NCBI RefSeq assembly: GCF_020535245.1
Contig: NZ_CP084910.1
Location: 248,001-312,000 of the forward strand
DNA: 64,000 nucleotides
Source: Asticcacaulis sp. AND118
GTDB taxonomy: Bacteria > Pseudomonadota > Alphaproteobacteria > Caulobacterales > Caulobacteraceae
Direction of reading: 5' to 3'
Shown: positions 53,616-62,708 of the stretch, one piece after another
Layout of the letters: each line of letters begins with the position of its first letter
Position numbering within the stretch: position 1 is the first letter of the stretch
Made by a program: the position numbers and the translations under genes
Notes under the pieces: generated by a model
Seen by the model: the letters and a program-made list of their open reading frames with translations, nothing else
Databases searched by the model: none
What the model was told of the DNA's origin: nothing

Positions 53616-56339
53616 ATGTCATCTTTGTCGCGTCGCCACCTTCTGCAATCCGCCGCTGCCCTGTCGGCGCTCACCGCCGTGCCGCTGGCCGCTGAGGCTG
53701 CGGCGCCCGTTAAGGCCAAACCGGTGTCGTCCACCGATCTCAAATGGCTGGACGGGATGCCCGCCGCTTTTGAAGGCGCGACCCTGGGCGTGCCGTGGCC
53801 GCGTGGCACGGTGAAGCCGGGCAAGGGCAAGTCGCCGGAGTTCAAACTGGGCGATGTCGCCGTGCAGTCGTGGCCGCTGGCCTACTGGCCCGACGGCTCG
53901 CTGAAGTGGACCGCTCACGCCGTGCCTGCCGGGACCAAGCCTGCCGACCTGTCGTTGAGCGTCGGCAAGCCCGCCGCCCCCGCCAAGGCCGTCAGCGTCA
54001 AGTCGGATGCCGCCGCGGTTACCGTAACCTCCGGCGATCTGGTCTGGGTGGTGCCGACTTCGGGCGAGCACCTGATCGCCACCGCCACCCGTGCGGGTCG
54101 TCTGACGCTCAAGGAGATGAAACTGGTCGCCCTGTGGCAAAGCCAGCCCGATCTCGACGCCACCGGCAACGTGTCGCAGCAAAAATTTGCCAGCAAGGTC
54201 ACCAAGGTCACGGTCGAGCAGACCGGCCCGGTGCGCGCCGTGCTCAAGGTCGACGGGACGCACAGCGGAAACGGTCGCGACTGGCTGCCCTTCTCGGTGC
54301 GTCTGTACTTCTACGCCGGTTCGCAGAGTGTGCGCATCGTGCACTCCTTCATCTATGACGGCGACCCGATGAAGGACTTCATCCGTGGCCTCGGCGTCAC
54401 CGCCAGGACGCCGATGACCGAAGAGACCCATAACCGCCACATCAGTCTGTCGGGCGACGGGGTGGGCGTGTGGGGCGAGGCGGTGCGTCCGCTGACGGGC
54501 CTGCGCCGTCCGGTCGGCAAGGGGCTCGGTCTCGCTCAGATCGAAGGCAAGGCCGTGGCCGTTGCCGATATGGCCAAGCCGGTTCAGGACGGGCTGAAGT
54601 GGATTCCGGAATGGGGCGACTTCAGCCTGTCGCAACTGACGCCCGATGGCTACACCATCAGGAAGCGCACCCGCGCCGGTCACGCCTGGATCGACTCCAA
54701 TGCCGGGACGCGTACCAAGGGCCTCGCCTATGTCGGCGGCGCGACGGGCGGCGTGGCTCTGGGCTTCAAGGACTTCTGGCAACGCGCGCCGACCCAACTC
54801 GATGTACGCAATGCTCACACGGAGGAGGCGGAAATTACCGCCTGGCTGTGGTCGCCGGACGCCCCGGCCATGGACGTGCGGCCCTATCGTTCGGCCGATG
54901 GCATGGACACGCACCCGGAGGAGATCGAAGGCCTCAACATCACCTATGAGGACTACGAAACCGGCTGGGATACGGCCAATGGCGTGGCGCGCACGTCGGA
55001 ACTGAACCTGTGGGTGCTGGGCGCGACGCCGTCGCATCAGGCCTTCTCCGACATGGCCGAACAGGTCGCCAATCCGGCGCGTCTGGTGCTGAGCCCGGCG
55101 CGCATCCACGAAGCCGGCGTCTTCGGCGACTGGGACCTGCCCAATTCGTCGACCCCGGCGCGCAAGATTCTCGAAGACCGCCTGACCTATCAGATCGAAT
55201 ATTATATGAAGGAGGTCGAGCAGCGCCGCTGGTACGGCTTCTGGACCTATGGCGACGTCATGCACACCTACGATCACGAGCGTCATATGTGGCGCTACGA
55301 CATCGGCGGCTATGCCTGGGACAATTCCGAACTCTCGACCGACCTGTGGATCTGGTACACCTACCTGCGCACCGGGCGCGCCGATGTGTTCAAATTCGCC
55401 GAAGCCATGACGCGACAGACCGGTGAGGTCGATGTCTATCACCTCGGCCGCTTCAAGGGCTTCGGCACCCGTCACGGTGTGCAGCCCTGGTCGGATTCGT
55501 CGAAGCAGCCTCGCGTGTCGAACGTCGCCTATCGCCGCATTTTCTACTACCTGACCGCTGACGAACGCGTGGGTGATCTGATGCGCGATCTGGTCGATTC
55601 CGATATGTCGCTGGAAAATGTCGATATCTCGCGCAAGCTGCCGCCGGCGCCGGGTCGCGAACGTCCTAAGGGCGTCGTCGCCTCGGGCTTTGGCACCTCG
55701 TGGGGGGCTTTCCTCGGCGCGTGGCTGACCGAGTGGGAACGTACGCAAGATCCGAAATGGCGCGACCGCATCGTCAACGGCATGACCACCATTGCCGGGC
55801 TCAAGCGCCGCTGGTTCGCCGGCGAAGCGCCTTACGACCTCAAGACGGGCAAGTTCCTGGGTACCGGCGACTATATCAGCGTCTCGCACCTCAATGCGGT
55901 GTTCGGCGTGGTCGAAATGACTTCGGAACTGTGGGAACTGGTCGACGTGCCCGCCTATCGCAAGGCGTGGCTGGAATATTGCCGCTGGTACAATGCGCCG
56001 GGACCGGAAATCACCGCCTATCTGGGGGAAAACCCCAAGGGCCGCAACCTGACCGACGCCCACTCGCGCCTGACGGCCTTTGCCGCCTTCCACGAGAAGG
56101 ACAAGGCGCTGGCCCTGCGGGCGTGGAGCGAGTTCTTCGGCCGCGAAGGGCGTGAGTCCGACGGCGGGCTGAACCGTCGCACCAGGCGCATCGACGGCGC
56201 GACGGTCCTGCGTCCGCTGGACGAAGACCCGACCTTGTCGACCAACGGCACGGCGCAATGGGGTCTGGCGGCGATGCAGAACCTGGCCCTGATCGGCGAC
56301 AGTCTGGACGAAGCAGCGGCAAAAGCCGGTATTCTTTAA
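53616..56339 (+). CDS. Exo-rhamnogalacturonan lyase family protein (PL26-like)
   Basis: A 907-residue exported protein. It starts SSLSRRHLLQSAAALSAL, a Tat-type signal with twin Arg, ending near PLAAEAA. It resembles the PcRGLX-type exo-rhamnogalacturonan lyases (PL26): a long beta-sandwich N-terminal half (DGSLKWTAHAVPAG, VRLYFYAGSQSVRIVHSF) and an (alpha/alpha) helical domain with WYGFWTYGDVMHTYDHERH and RYDIGGYAWDNSELSTDLWI. It would release units from the end of the backbone cut by PL11. Single gene behind the palindrome. Confidence 0.85.
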   Translation: MSSLSRRHLLQSAAALSALTAVPLAAEAAAPVKAKPVSSTDLKWLDGMPAAFEGATLGVPWPRGTVKPGKGKSPEFKLGDVAVQSWPLAYWPDGSLKWTAHAVPAGTKPADLSLSVGKPAAPAKAVSVKSDAAAVTVTSGDLVWVVPTSGEHLIATATRAGRLTLKEMKLVALWQSQPDLDATGNVSQQKFASKVTKVTVEQTGPVRAVLKVDGTHSGNGRDWLPFSVRLYFYAGSQSVRIVHSFIYDGDPMKDFIRGLGVTARTPMTEETHNRHISLSGDGVGVWGEAVRPLTGLRRPVGKGLGLAQIEGKAVAVADMAKPVQDGLKWIPEWGDFSLSQLTPDGYTIRKRTRAGHAWIDSNAGTRTKGLAYVGGATGGVALGFKDFWQRAPTQLDVRNAHTEEAEITAWLWSPDAPAMDVRPYRSADGMDTHPEEIEGLNITYEDYETGWDTANGVARTSELNLWVLGATPSHQAFSDMAEQVANPARLVLSPARIHEAGVFGDWDLPNSSTPARKILEDRLTYQIEYYMKEVEQRRWYGFWTYGDVMHTYDHERHMWRYDIGGYAWDNSELSTDLWIWYTYLRTGRADVFKFAEAMTRQTGEVDVYHLGRFKGFGTRHGVQPWSDSSKQPRVSNVAYRRIFYYLTADERVGDLMRDLVDSDMSLENVDISRKLPPAPGRERPKGVVASGFGTSWGAFLGAWLTEWERTQDPKWRDRIVNGMTTIAGLKRRWFAGEAPYDLKTGKFLGTGDYISVSHLNAVFGVVEMTSELWELVDVPAYRKAWLEYCRWYNAPGPEITAYLGENPKGRNLTDAHSRLTAFAAFHEKDKALALRAWSEFFGREGRESDGGLNRRTRRIDGATVLRPLDEDPTLSTNGTAQWGLAAMQNLALIGDSLDEAAAKAGIL

Positions 56340-56342
56340 TGC

Positions 56343-56376
56343 GAAAAGCCCGCCGGAAACGGTGGGCTTTTTCTTT
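56343..56376 (+). terminator. Intrinsic terminator of the PL26 gene
   Basis: AAAAGCCCGCC pairs with GGTGGGCTTTT (one G-T pair), loop GGAAAC, then TTCTTT. It begins a few bases after the stop codon. Confidence 0.85.
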
Positions 56377-56390
56377 GGCCGTGAGGCGCG

Positions 56391-56575
56391 CAATAAAAAA
56401 CGCACCGACCGGGGAGGAGGCGGGTGCGTTCTTATGAGTCATCTTGGTGGGGGGACAAAGATGATATGCCGGCCGGACGGGAACTGCCAAAAGCTGGCGG
56501 TCAAGTCCGGGGGCTGGGGGGCTGTTCAGGGGGTGGACCTGACGAACCGATCCGGCCGACGCTCATCTTGTATAA
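56391..56575 (-). ncRNA. Candidate structured non-coding RNA with its own terminator
   Basis: The 414-base gap 56340-56753 holds a fold closed by AAGATGA (56458-56464) with TCATCTT (56563-56569) and CGGCCGGA (56470-56477) with TCCGGCCG (56551-56558). Inside are two more stems, 56483-56488/56496-56501 and 56501-56508/56535-56542. On the minus strand an intrinsic terminator follows: AACGCACC/GGTGCGTT (56399-56406/56423-56430), then TTTTTTATTG. A third copy of the 7-base word (TCATCTT, 56439-56445) could pair with 56458-56464 instead, giving two exclusive folds. Strand and start are inferred; no known family recognised. Confidence 0.45.
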
Positions 56576-56753
56576 ACTAATATGGGCGGCTAAACGGCTG
56601 AATTGAGGTCATTTTGCGTTGGCTTCATTTCTTTTGGAAGCGTGGTGAGCGTGCCACCGTTTGCACAGGGTGCGGACGGGTTCGTGCGCAATCCCGCTTG
56701 CCTTTTTGCGGATGCGGGGGGCTAATAAGAGGGTATCCGCCGAGAGGTTTCGC

Positions 56754-57110
56754 ATGAGCATTCAGGATCAAAGCCCAGGTTTCATTGCGGCCCCCCAGGG
56801 TGCTTTAAAGGGGCCGGTCTTCTTCGAGCGGCGTGAACTGGAACTGATCCTCAGACTGTATGGGCGCAAGGTGGCGTCGGGCGACTGGCGCGACTACGGG
56901 ATCGACAGTTTGGCCGATGGGGTGGTTTTCAATATCTTTCGTCGCACGGGCGAAGCCCCGGTCTATCGCGTCGAGAAACGCCCGGCGCTGGCGCGTAAGC
57001 AGGGGGCGTTCGCGGTGTTCAATCAGAACGGCATGGTGCTCAAACGCGGGCGCGAACTGGCGCTGGTGCTGAGCGTGCTCGACAAGACCAAACTGGATGT
57101 GATCGGCTAA
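56754..57110 (+). CDS. DUF2794 family protein
   Basis: A 118-residue protein: GPVFFERRELELILRLYGRK, DWRDYGIDSLADGVVFNIF and VYRVEKRPALARKQGAFAVF. DUF2794 is found mainly in alphaproteobacteria and has no known role. GAGAGG lies about seven bases before the ATG. Followed by a hairpin terminator and convergent with the BI-1 gene. Confidence 0.88.
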   Translation: MSIQDQSPGFIAAPQGALKGPVFFERRELELILRLYGRKVASGDWRDYGIDSLADGVVFNIFRRTGEAPVYRVEKRPALARKQGAFAVFNQNGMVLKRGRELALVLSVLDKTKLDVIG

Positions 57111-57116
57111 ATAAAT

Positions 57117-57142
57117 ACCCCGCCGGATCGCTCCGGCGGGGT
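57117..57142. terminator. Hairpin terminator between DUF2794 and BI-1 genes
   Basis: ACCCCGCCGG (57117-57126), ATCGCT, CCGGCGGGGT (57133-57142), the same 26 bases as in the atp operon terminator. On the minus strand ATTTATTTA follows, on the plus strand only CATATG, so it works better for the BI-1 gene. Confidence 0.7.
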
Positions 57143-57165
57143 CATATGTTCGGTCATAACCGATC

Positions 57166-57915
57166 CTAGTCGCGGCGCACGCCCATGAAGGCGAGCAGGA
57201 ACTGGAACAGGTTGACGAAGCTGATGTAGAGGCTCAGCGCGCCGTAGTTGGTGGCCATGGCCATACCGGCCTGATTGCCGCCCAGCTCATAATAGGTGTT
57301 CTTCAGGTTCTGCGTCTCGAAAGCGATCAGCGCCGAGAAGATCAGCACGCCCAGACCGCTGACGATGAAATAGAGCATCGTGCTTTGCAGGAACAGGTTG
57401 ACCAGGCTGGCGAGGATCAGGCCGATAACGGCCATGAACAGGAACTTGCCCCAGCCGGTCATATCGCGCTTGGTGGTGTAGCCGTAGAGGCTCAGCGCAC
57501 CGAAGGCGGCGGCGGTGACGAAGAAGGTCGAGGCCAGCGAACCGCCCGTATAGACGAGGAAGTTGGCACCGGTGGACAGGCCGATCAGAGCCACGACCAG
57601 CCAGTAGAGGATGCTGGTGGAGGCGACGGTCGGCTGACGCATGACGAAGCCCGAGCCCAGCAGGATCACCACGGGGGCGAAGGAGATGACGTAACCCATG
57701 AGGGTGTAACCCGCCAGACGACCGTCCGGGGCGACCTGAAACATCAGGTTGGTGATGGCGGGCACATTGGCGGCCGCCCAGGCGAGCGCGCCGGTCAGCA
57801 GAAGGCCCAGAGCCATCTTGTTGTAGACGCCCAGCATGAAGCTGCGCAGGCCCGCATCGACCGACATGTCCTGTACGGTCGCGCTGGCCGGATTGTGACT
57901 GCGGAAGTCGTTCAT
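57166..57915 (-). CDS. Bax inhibitor-1 / YccA family membrane protein
   Basis: A 249-residue inner-membrane protein with about seven transmembrane segments, from MALGLLLTGALAWAAANVP to LSLYISFVNLFQFLLAFMGV. The C-terminal NYGALSLYISFVNLFQFLL is the family signature. Members (YbhL, YccA) influence membrane-protein quality control or ion leak. Short N-terminal cytoplasmic region. AGGGA lies upstream of the ATG. Confidence 0.92.
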   Translation of the reverse strand: MNDFRSHNPASATVQDMSVDAGLRSFMLGVYNKMALGLLLTGALAWAAANVPAITNLMFQVAPDGRLAGYTLMGYVISFAPVVILLGSGFVMRQPTVASTSILYWLVVALIGLSTGANFLVYTGGSLASTFFVTAAAFGALSLYGYTTKRDMTGWGKFLFMAVIGLILASLVNLFLQSTMLYFIVSGLGVLIFSALIAFETQNLKNTYYELGGNQAGMAMATNYGALSLYISFVNLFQFLLAFMGVRRD

Positions 57916-58091
57916 TTTGAATCCCTGTGGAAGGGGCCGGAATGGCCCGCTGCCTCATAATATGTGCTTAAAACCCCAATATGACAAGGGTAGGGCGGGG
58001 CTGGCTGCCGCAGGAACAATCGATTTAATTCATGCAAAGGATTGCGTTTTCCATTGTTTGAGGTGCTGCGGAATGGGGATAGAATAGGACC

Positions 58092-58907
58092 ATGATCCAC
58101 TTACCGCTCCGCTCCGTCCTGTTCGTTCCCGCCGCCAATGAAAAGGCGATGGCCAAGGTGGCGACGCTTGAGGCCGACGCCCTGATCCTCGATCTGGAGG
58201 ACTCGGCCGGCGAGGCGGAAAAAACCGAGGCGCTTCGACGTGTCACGGGTGCGCTCGAAGCCGGGGGTTTCGTCGCGCCGCTGGTTCTGGTGCGCGTCGA
58301 TCCGGCGCGCAAGGCCGCGGCGCTGGTGGCTTTGACGCGTTATGTCGGGCACGGGCTGAACGGCTATGTCATCCCCAAGGTCGGGGCCGCCGTGCATCTG
58401 ACCGGATACGAAGCGCCGGTGTGGGCGATGATCGAAACGGCGAAGGGCGTGCTGAATCTGAAAGAGATATGTACTGCGCCGGGCCTGCAGGGGCTGATCG
58501 CCGGGCCGAACGATCTGCGGGCCGATCTGCGCGTATCGCCGACGCCGGAACGGACGGAGTTGCAACTGTCGCTGTCGAACATCGTGCTGCACGCCCGCGC
58601 CTTCGGGCTGAGCGTTATCGACGGGGTCTACAACACTTTCCGGGACGACGAGGGGCTGCGGCGCGAATGCGAAAACGGCCGCGCGCTGGGCTTCGACGGC
58701 AAGACCCTGATCCATCCGGCGCAGATCGCCGTGACCAATGCCGTGTTCGCGCCGACCGAAGGACAGCTCGATTGGGCGCGCGCTGTGGTCGCCGTCTTCG
58801 CGCAGCCGGAGAACCTCGACAAGGGCGTGGTGTCGGTCAATGGCGAGATGGTCGAGCGCATGCACCTGGCCACGGCAAGACGGTGGTTAGCTTCCCCTCT
58901 CCCCTGA
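58092..58907 (+). CDS. HpcH/HpaI-type CoA ester lyase (citrate lyase beta-like)
   Basis: A 271-residue TIM-barrel enzyme. SVLFVPAANEKAMAKV, ADALILDLEDSAGEAEK (metal Glu/Asp), LVRVDPARKAAALVAL, YVIPKVGAA, MIETAKGVLNLKEI and GFDGKTLIHPAQIAVTNAVF are the family marks. It probably cleaves a malyl-CoA or citramalyl-CoA type substrate. The last residues and the stop codon come from a palindrome (CCCCTCTCCC ctga GGGAGAGGGG), so the natural C-terminus may have been replaced. Confidence 0.88.
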   Translation: MIHLPLRSVLFVPAANEKAMAKVATLEADALILDLEDSAGEAEKTEALRRVTGALEAGGFVAPLVLVRVDPARKAAALVALTRYVGHGLNGYVIPKVGAAVHLTGYEAPVWAMIETAKGVLNLKEICTAPGLQGLIAGPNDLRADLRVSPTPERTELQLSLSNIVLHARAFGLSVIDGVYNTFRDDEGLRRECENGRALGFDGKTLIHPAQIAVTNAVFAPTEGQLDWARAVVAVFAQPENLDKGVVSVNGEMVERMHLATARRWLASPLP

Positions 58908-58917
58908 GGGAGAGGGG
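58894..58917. repeat. CCCCTCTCCC hairpin at the end of the CoA lyase gene
   Basis: A perfect 10-bp stem, 58894-58903 with 58908-58917, whose four-base loop CTGA holds the stop codon of the gene. It is related to the dispersed repeats elsewhere in the window and also lies 20 bases from the phosphatase stop codon. Confidence 0.75.
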
Positions 58918-58928
58918 GCCTTTCTGCC

Positions 58929-60377
58929 TTACTTCTTCTTCGACGTCTCCGCCCCGAACAGGGCGCGGTGCATGACCTGGTACAGATAGGTCGATTCGAC
59001 CGTCGAGCGGACCAGATGCGCCTGCGGGCCGCGGGCATAGACCGGTACGTCTTCGCCGCCGTGGGCCGCGCTGGACATGCCGAACAGCGCCGGATTGATG
59101 AAGCCCAGCTTTTCGGTTTCTTCGGCGGTGTAGTCGCCTTCGTGGACGTCCTCGCCGCCGGGGCCGGTGGCGTAGCTGAGCAGCGGATAGGCCTTGTCGC
59201 CCTTGCCTGACACGCCCTCGACCGAAGCGTCGCGCGGCGCATAGCCCGACAGGCTGAGGCCGTGGCTGTGGTCGGCGGTGATCAGGATCAGCGTGTCCCT
59301 GGCGTCGGTCTTGGACAGGGCGACGCTTACGGCCTTGGCCAGTTCGTCGACATCGTGCAGGGCGCGGTGGGCGTCGTTCTTGTGGTGCCATTTGTCGATC
59401 GAGGCGGATTCGACCAGCAGGAAGTAGCCCTTATCGTTGCGGGACAGGAGATCAATGGCCTTCGCCGTCATCTCGTCCAGACCCGGTACGTCGACAGGCT
59501 TGTCGAGCGGCGAGGGCAGGTCGCCCTTGCTGAACAGGCCCAGCACCGGACCCGAAGTTTTGGTGTCGAGTGCGTCGAGTTGCGCCTTGCCGGTGAGAAA
59601 GGCGGCATTCTTTTGCGTCTTCCATTCGGCGGTCAGGTCGCGCCCGTCCTTGCGTTCACCGCCGGCGGCGATCGGCGTGAAGTCCTGAAGGTCGCCACCC
59701 ATCGCCACGTCGAGGCGCACCGAGGCCGGGGCCTGAACCAGTTGGCGCGCCAGATCGATGCAGCCCGCCGCCACGGCTTCGGGCGTCAGGTCGGCGTCGG
59801 AGCGCCAGCCGCGCGTCGAGGTGTGGCCGTAAGCGCCCGCAGGCGTTGCGTCGGTGATGCCGGAGGTGGTGACGACACCGGCGGAACGCCCCGACAGCTT
59901 GGCCTGTTCGGCGATGGTCATGACGCGGGCGGCGGCGACGCCGTCGCACTGCCTGCCCTTCACATTGCCGTCGACGCCGATGCCGCCATTGATCGTCTTG
60001 ACGCCGGTGGTGATGGCCGAAATGCCGTTGGCGGAGTCGGTGACCAGATCGTTGGTCGAATAGGTCTTGGAGAAGGCCGTGTAGGGCAGTTCCTCGAACG
60101 ACAGCACGTAGCTGGCGCCATCGAGGCCGCGCACCTGCCCGGCAAGGATGCGGCCGGAGGTGACCGAGTTGATGCCCATGCCGTCGCCGATGAACAGGAT
60201 GACGTTTTTGGCGCGGCCGGTATTGGGGACCAGCGCCGCGGCGGCTTCGATGGCGGCCTGCTGCGTCTGGAAACTGGCGTCCTTGCTCAGATCGCGCGTG
60301 GCGGGAAGCGTCTGCGCCCCCGCTGAGAGCGGCAGGCTGAGGACGGCGAAAAGCAGGCTGATGGCGCGGACGGACAT
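58929..60377 (-). CDS. Alkaline phosphatase (PhoA type)
   Basis: A 482-residue periplasmic phosphatase. The signal peptide SVRAISLLFAVLSLPLSAGA is cleaved before QTLPA. The metal site starts with NVILFIGDGMGINSV, the nucleophile is Ser115 in LVTDSANGISAITTGVKT, and later ligands are in LVESASIDKWHHKNDAH and LILITADHSHGLSLSG. It releases phosphate from esters. No Pho box was found near its start. Confidence 0.92.
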   Translation of the reverse strand: MSVRAISLLFAVLSLPLSAGAQTLPATRDLSKDASFQTQQAAIEAAAALVPNTGRAKNVILFIGDGMGINSVTSGRILAGQVRGLDGASYVLSFEELPYTAFSKTYSTNDLVTDSANGISAITTGVKTINGGIGVDGNVKGRQCDGVAAARVMTIAEQAKLSGRSAGVVTTSGITDATPAGAYGHTSTRGWRSDADLTPEAVAAGCIDLARQLVQAPASVRLDVAMGGDLQDFTPIAAGGERKDGRDLTAEWKTQKNAAFLTGKAQLDALDTKTSGPVLGLFSKGDLPSPLDKPVDVPGLDEMTAKAIDLLSRNDKGYFLLVESASIDKWHHKNDAHRALHDVDELAKAVSVALSKTDARDTLILITADHSHGLSLSGYAPRDASVEGVSGKGDKAYPLLSYATGPGGEDVHEGDYTAEETEKLGFINPALFGMSSAAHGGEDVPVYARGPQAHLVRSTVESTYLYQVMHRALFGAETSKKK

Positions 60378-60484
60378 GGCGGACCCCGTAACGGACTAAG
60401 GATGCCGTGTCTGTAATCCCGCCATGTGACAGTGCGGCGACAGGGGCGGTAATACTCCCACTCGTGGGGGCGTATCGAGGGGAG

Positions 60485-61597
60485 TCAGTCCGCGATCTTT
60501 TCCAGATAGGTCTCCGAGCGCATCTCCTCCAGACGCGACACGGTGCGCTCGAATTCAAACGCGCCGTCACCCGCCGGATACAGCGCCGCGGGCTCGGCAG
60601 CGGCCAGCGCCACCACCTTGGTGTTGGCTTCGTAAAGCGCGTCGATCAGGGTGACGAAGCGTTTGGCCTCGTTGCGCTTTTCCGGCCCCAGTTGCGGGAT
60701 GTGGTCGATGAAGACCGTGGTGAAGCGCTCGGCAATGGCCAGATAGTCCGCTGCGCCGTTGTTCCGGGCGCACAGTTCGGCGAAGCTTGCGCGCAGCAGC
60801 GGCCCGCAGGTGCGCGCGAAGGTCAGTTTGCGTTCGTTGACACTGAGCGTGATCGGCACCGTCTTACCCGGACCGACCATGTCGCGCCACAGGGCGTCGT
60901 AGGCGGCCTCGGCCGGGGCGTGGTCCGGCGTGAAATAGACGCGCGCGCCTCTGAGGCGATCGAGGCGGAAATCCTTCGGTCCCCTGACTTCGTGCACGGT
61001 CATCTTGTCGCGGATCATGTCGATGAAGGGCAGGAACAGGTCGCGGTTCAGCCCGTTTTTATACAGGGCTTCGGGCGCGCGGTTGGAGGTGATGACGATG
61101 TTCACCTTTTGCGCGAACAGGGCCTCGAACAACCGCCCCAGTATCATGGCGTCGGCGATGTCGGTCACCTGAAGCTCATCGAAGCAGAGCAGCTTGGACT
61201 CTTTGGCGATCAGTCTGGCGACCGGCGCGACCGGATCGTCGCCCCTGGCCGTGCCGAAAACCGACTGACGCTCTTTGACGTCGCCCTGCCGCCAGACCTG
61301 CACCAGTTCGTGCACCTTGGCCATGAAGGCGTGAAAGTGGATGCGGCGCTTGGGCTCGAAGGCGATGCGCTCATAGAAGAGGTCCATCAGCATCGACTTG
61401 CCGCGTCCCGGCTGACCCCACAGGTAGAGGCCGTAGCAGTGCGGCCCGCCGAACAGGCCCTGCCAGAAGCCGGCGCTGTCGTGCAGGGTGCGCTCCAGCT
61501 TGCATAGCACCTCGACGGCTTCGGCCTGACCGGGATCGGCGGCGATCTGGCCGGATTTCACCAGTTGCTTGTAGGCGGATTTGACGGCGCTGGGCAT
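60485..61597 (-). CDS. zapE: Cell division protein ZapE (AFG1-type ATPase)
   Basis: A 370-residue P-loop ATPase. Walker A is LYLWGQPGRGKSMLMDLFY (Lys67), Walker B is LLCFDELQVTDIADAMIL, and RIHFHAFMAKVHE and VNIVITSNRAPEALYKNGL are family marks. ZapE acts at the Z ring in gammaproteobacteria, and relatives sort membrane proteins. Monocistronic. Confidence 0.92.
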   Translation of the reverse strand: MPSAVKSAYKQLVKSGQIAADPGQAEAVEVLCKLERTLHDSAGFWQGLFGGPHCYGLYLWGQPGRGKSMLMDLFYERIAFEPKRRIHFHAFMAKVHELVQVWRQGDVKERQSVFGTARGDDPVAPVARLIAKESKLLCFDELQVTDIADAMILGRLFEALFAQKVNIVITSNRAPEALYKNGLNRDLFLPFIDMIRDKMTVHEVRGPKDFRLDRLRGARVYFTPDHAPAEAAYDALWRDMVGPGKTVPITLSVNERKLTFARTCGPLLRASFAELCARNNGAADYLAIAERFTTVFIDHIPQLGPEKRNEAKRFVTLIDALYEANTKVVALAAAEPAALYPAGDGAFEFERTVSRLEEMRSETYLEKIAD

Positions 61598-61682
61598 GGA
61601 CTACGCAGGGAGGCTTTCAGAGATTGCCAATAACTCTTAGCAGAGATGCGTGATCGGGCGATTAAAAAATGCGGCGACCGCG

Positions 61683-62579
61683 TTACCGAAGGCGCAGCGA
61701 AATCTGTTTGGCGACCTGAACGCCGTGGGCGGCGGAGGTGGTGACGCACGGGTGCCAGTAGTCGGTGACCTCGCCGCAGGCCCACAGGTTCGGCGTGCGC
61801 GTTTCGCCGAAACGATCGACCTCGACATAGCCGTTGCCGCTCGTGAGGCTGAGGCCCGGCGGGACGTGGGCCTCGAAACCGTACATCACGCCGAAGCCGT
61901 CGAACGCTTCACCATTGACGGTCAGGGCGTCGGGATCGGCCTGATAGGGGCCGGTGCGAATGTCGGCCTGCGGGATCATGTCCTGTAATAGGCTCTGCGC
62001 GCGGGGCGCAGAGCGGCTGAACACCGTCACATGGGCCGCACCGCGGTGCAGGACGAAGCGCGCCTGATCGAAGGCATTGTCGCCGCCGCCCAGAATGGCG
62101 ATGCGGCGGCCCTCAACCTCCAGCGCTTCCATCGGGTGACCGGGGCCGATGGCGATGTTCGGCGCGGGCCGGAAAGGACCGGCGGCGGGGCGCGTCCCGG
62201 TGGCGAGCACCAGATGCCGCGCCCGGAAAGTCTCTTCCTCCGTCGTCACGCTAAACCCCTCGCCGATCTGCGTCACGCGCGTGTTCAGCCGGTGCGGCAC
62301 GCCGGCGGCGGCGATATGATCGTGCAGGGCTTCGGCCACCTGTTCACCGGTGCGGTCCTGCACGCCCGGAATCCACAGGTTCTCATAAGGGCTGAGGCGT
62401 TGCAGCCCGCCCAGCCGGTCCGACGACTCCAGCAACAGCGTCTCCACCCCCAGCCTGTGCAGCCATAGGGCGCAGGCGCAGCCCGCCGGGCCGCCGCCGA
62501 TGATCAGGGCGGGCAGGGGGGATGTGAACGGCGCGGCGTGATCGGACATGGCGTCCATAAACCGGCAAGCTGCTTTCAT
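61683..62579 (-). CDS. Thioredoxin-reductase-fold NAD(P)/FAD oxidoreductase without redox Cys pair
   Basis: A 298-residue flavoprotein. The FAD site is ALIIGGGPAGCACALWLHRL, the NAD(P) site is RIAILGGGDNAFDQARFVL and the second FAD motif is NLWACGEVTDYWHPCVTT. The CxxC pair of thioredoxin reductase is absent, so it resembles ferredoxin-NADP+ reductases of the TrxR type. Starts at 62579, 62558 and 62549 (MSDHAAPFT) are all possible; none has a strong ribosome site. Confidence 0.82.
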   Translation of the reverse strand: MKAACRFMDAMSDHAAPFTSPLPALIIGGGPAGCACALWLHRLGVETLLLESSDRLGGLQRLSPYENLWIPGVQDRTGEQVAEALHDHIAAAGVPHRLNTRVTQIGEGFSVTTEEETFRARHLVLATGTRPAAGPFRPAPNIAIGPGHPMEALEVEGRRIAILGGGDNAFDQARFVLHRGAAHVTVFSRSAPRAQSLLQDMIPQADIRTGPYQADPDALTVNGEAFDGFGVMYGFEAHVPPGLSLTSGNGYVEVDRFGETRTPNLWACGEVTDYWHPCVTTSAAHGVQVAKQISLRLR

Positions 62580-62708
62580 GGCAAGGGGCTTGCAGGAAAA
62601 TTACACGATTGGCCAAACCGCTAACCGCGCCCCTATGTGGGGTGTGTAACAATGAGACATCTTCCGTGAGTCAAAGGGAAGACTGTCTCGAAATCGTGAG
62701 GAGCCGCT

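Noticed and set aside
53619-56405. 928-codon minus-strand frame opposite PL26
   Set aside because: Antisense shadow of a clear Tat-exported enzyme; rich in Arg, Gly and His with no domain.
56434-56580. Small plus-strand frame starting MSHLGGGTKMICRPD
   Set aside because: No ribosome site, odd composition, and it coincides with the paired RNA structure.
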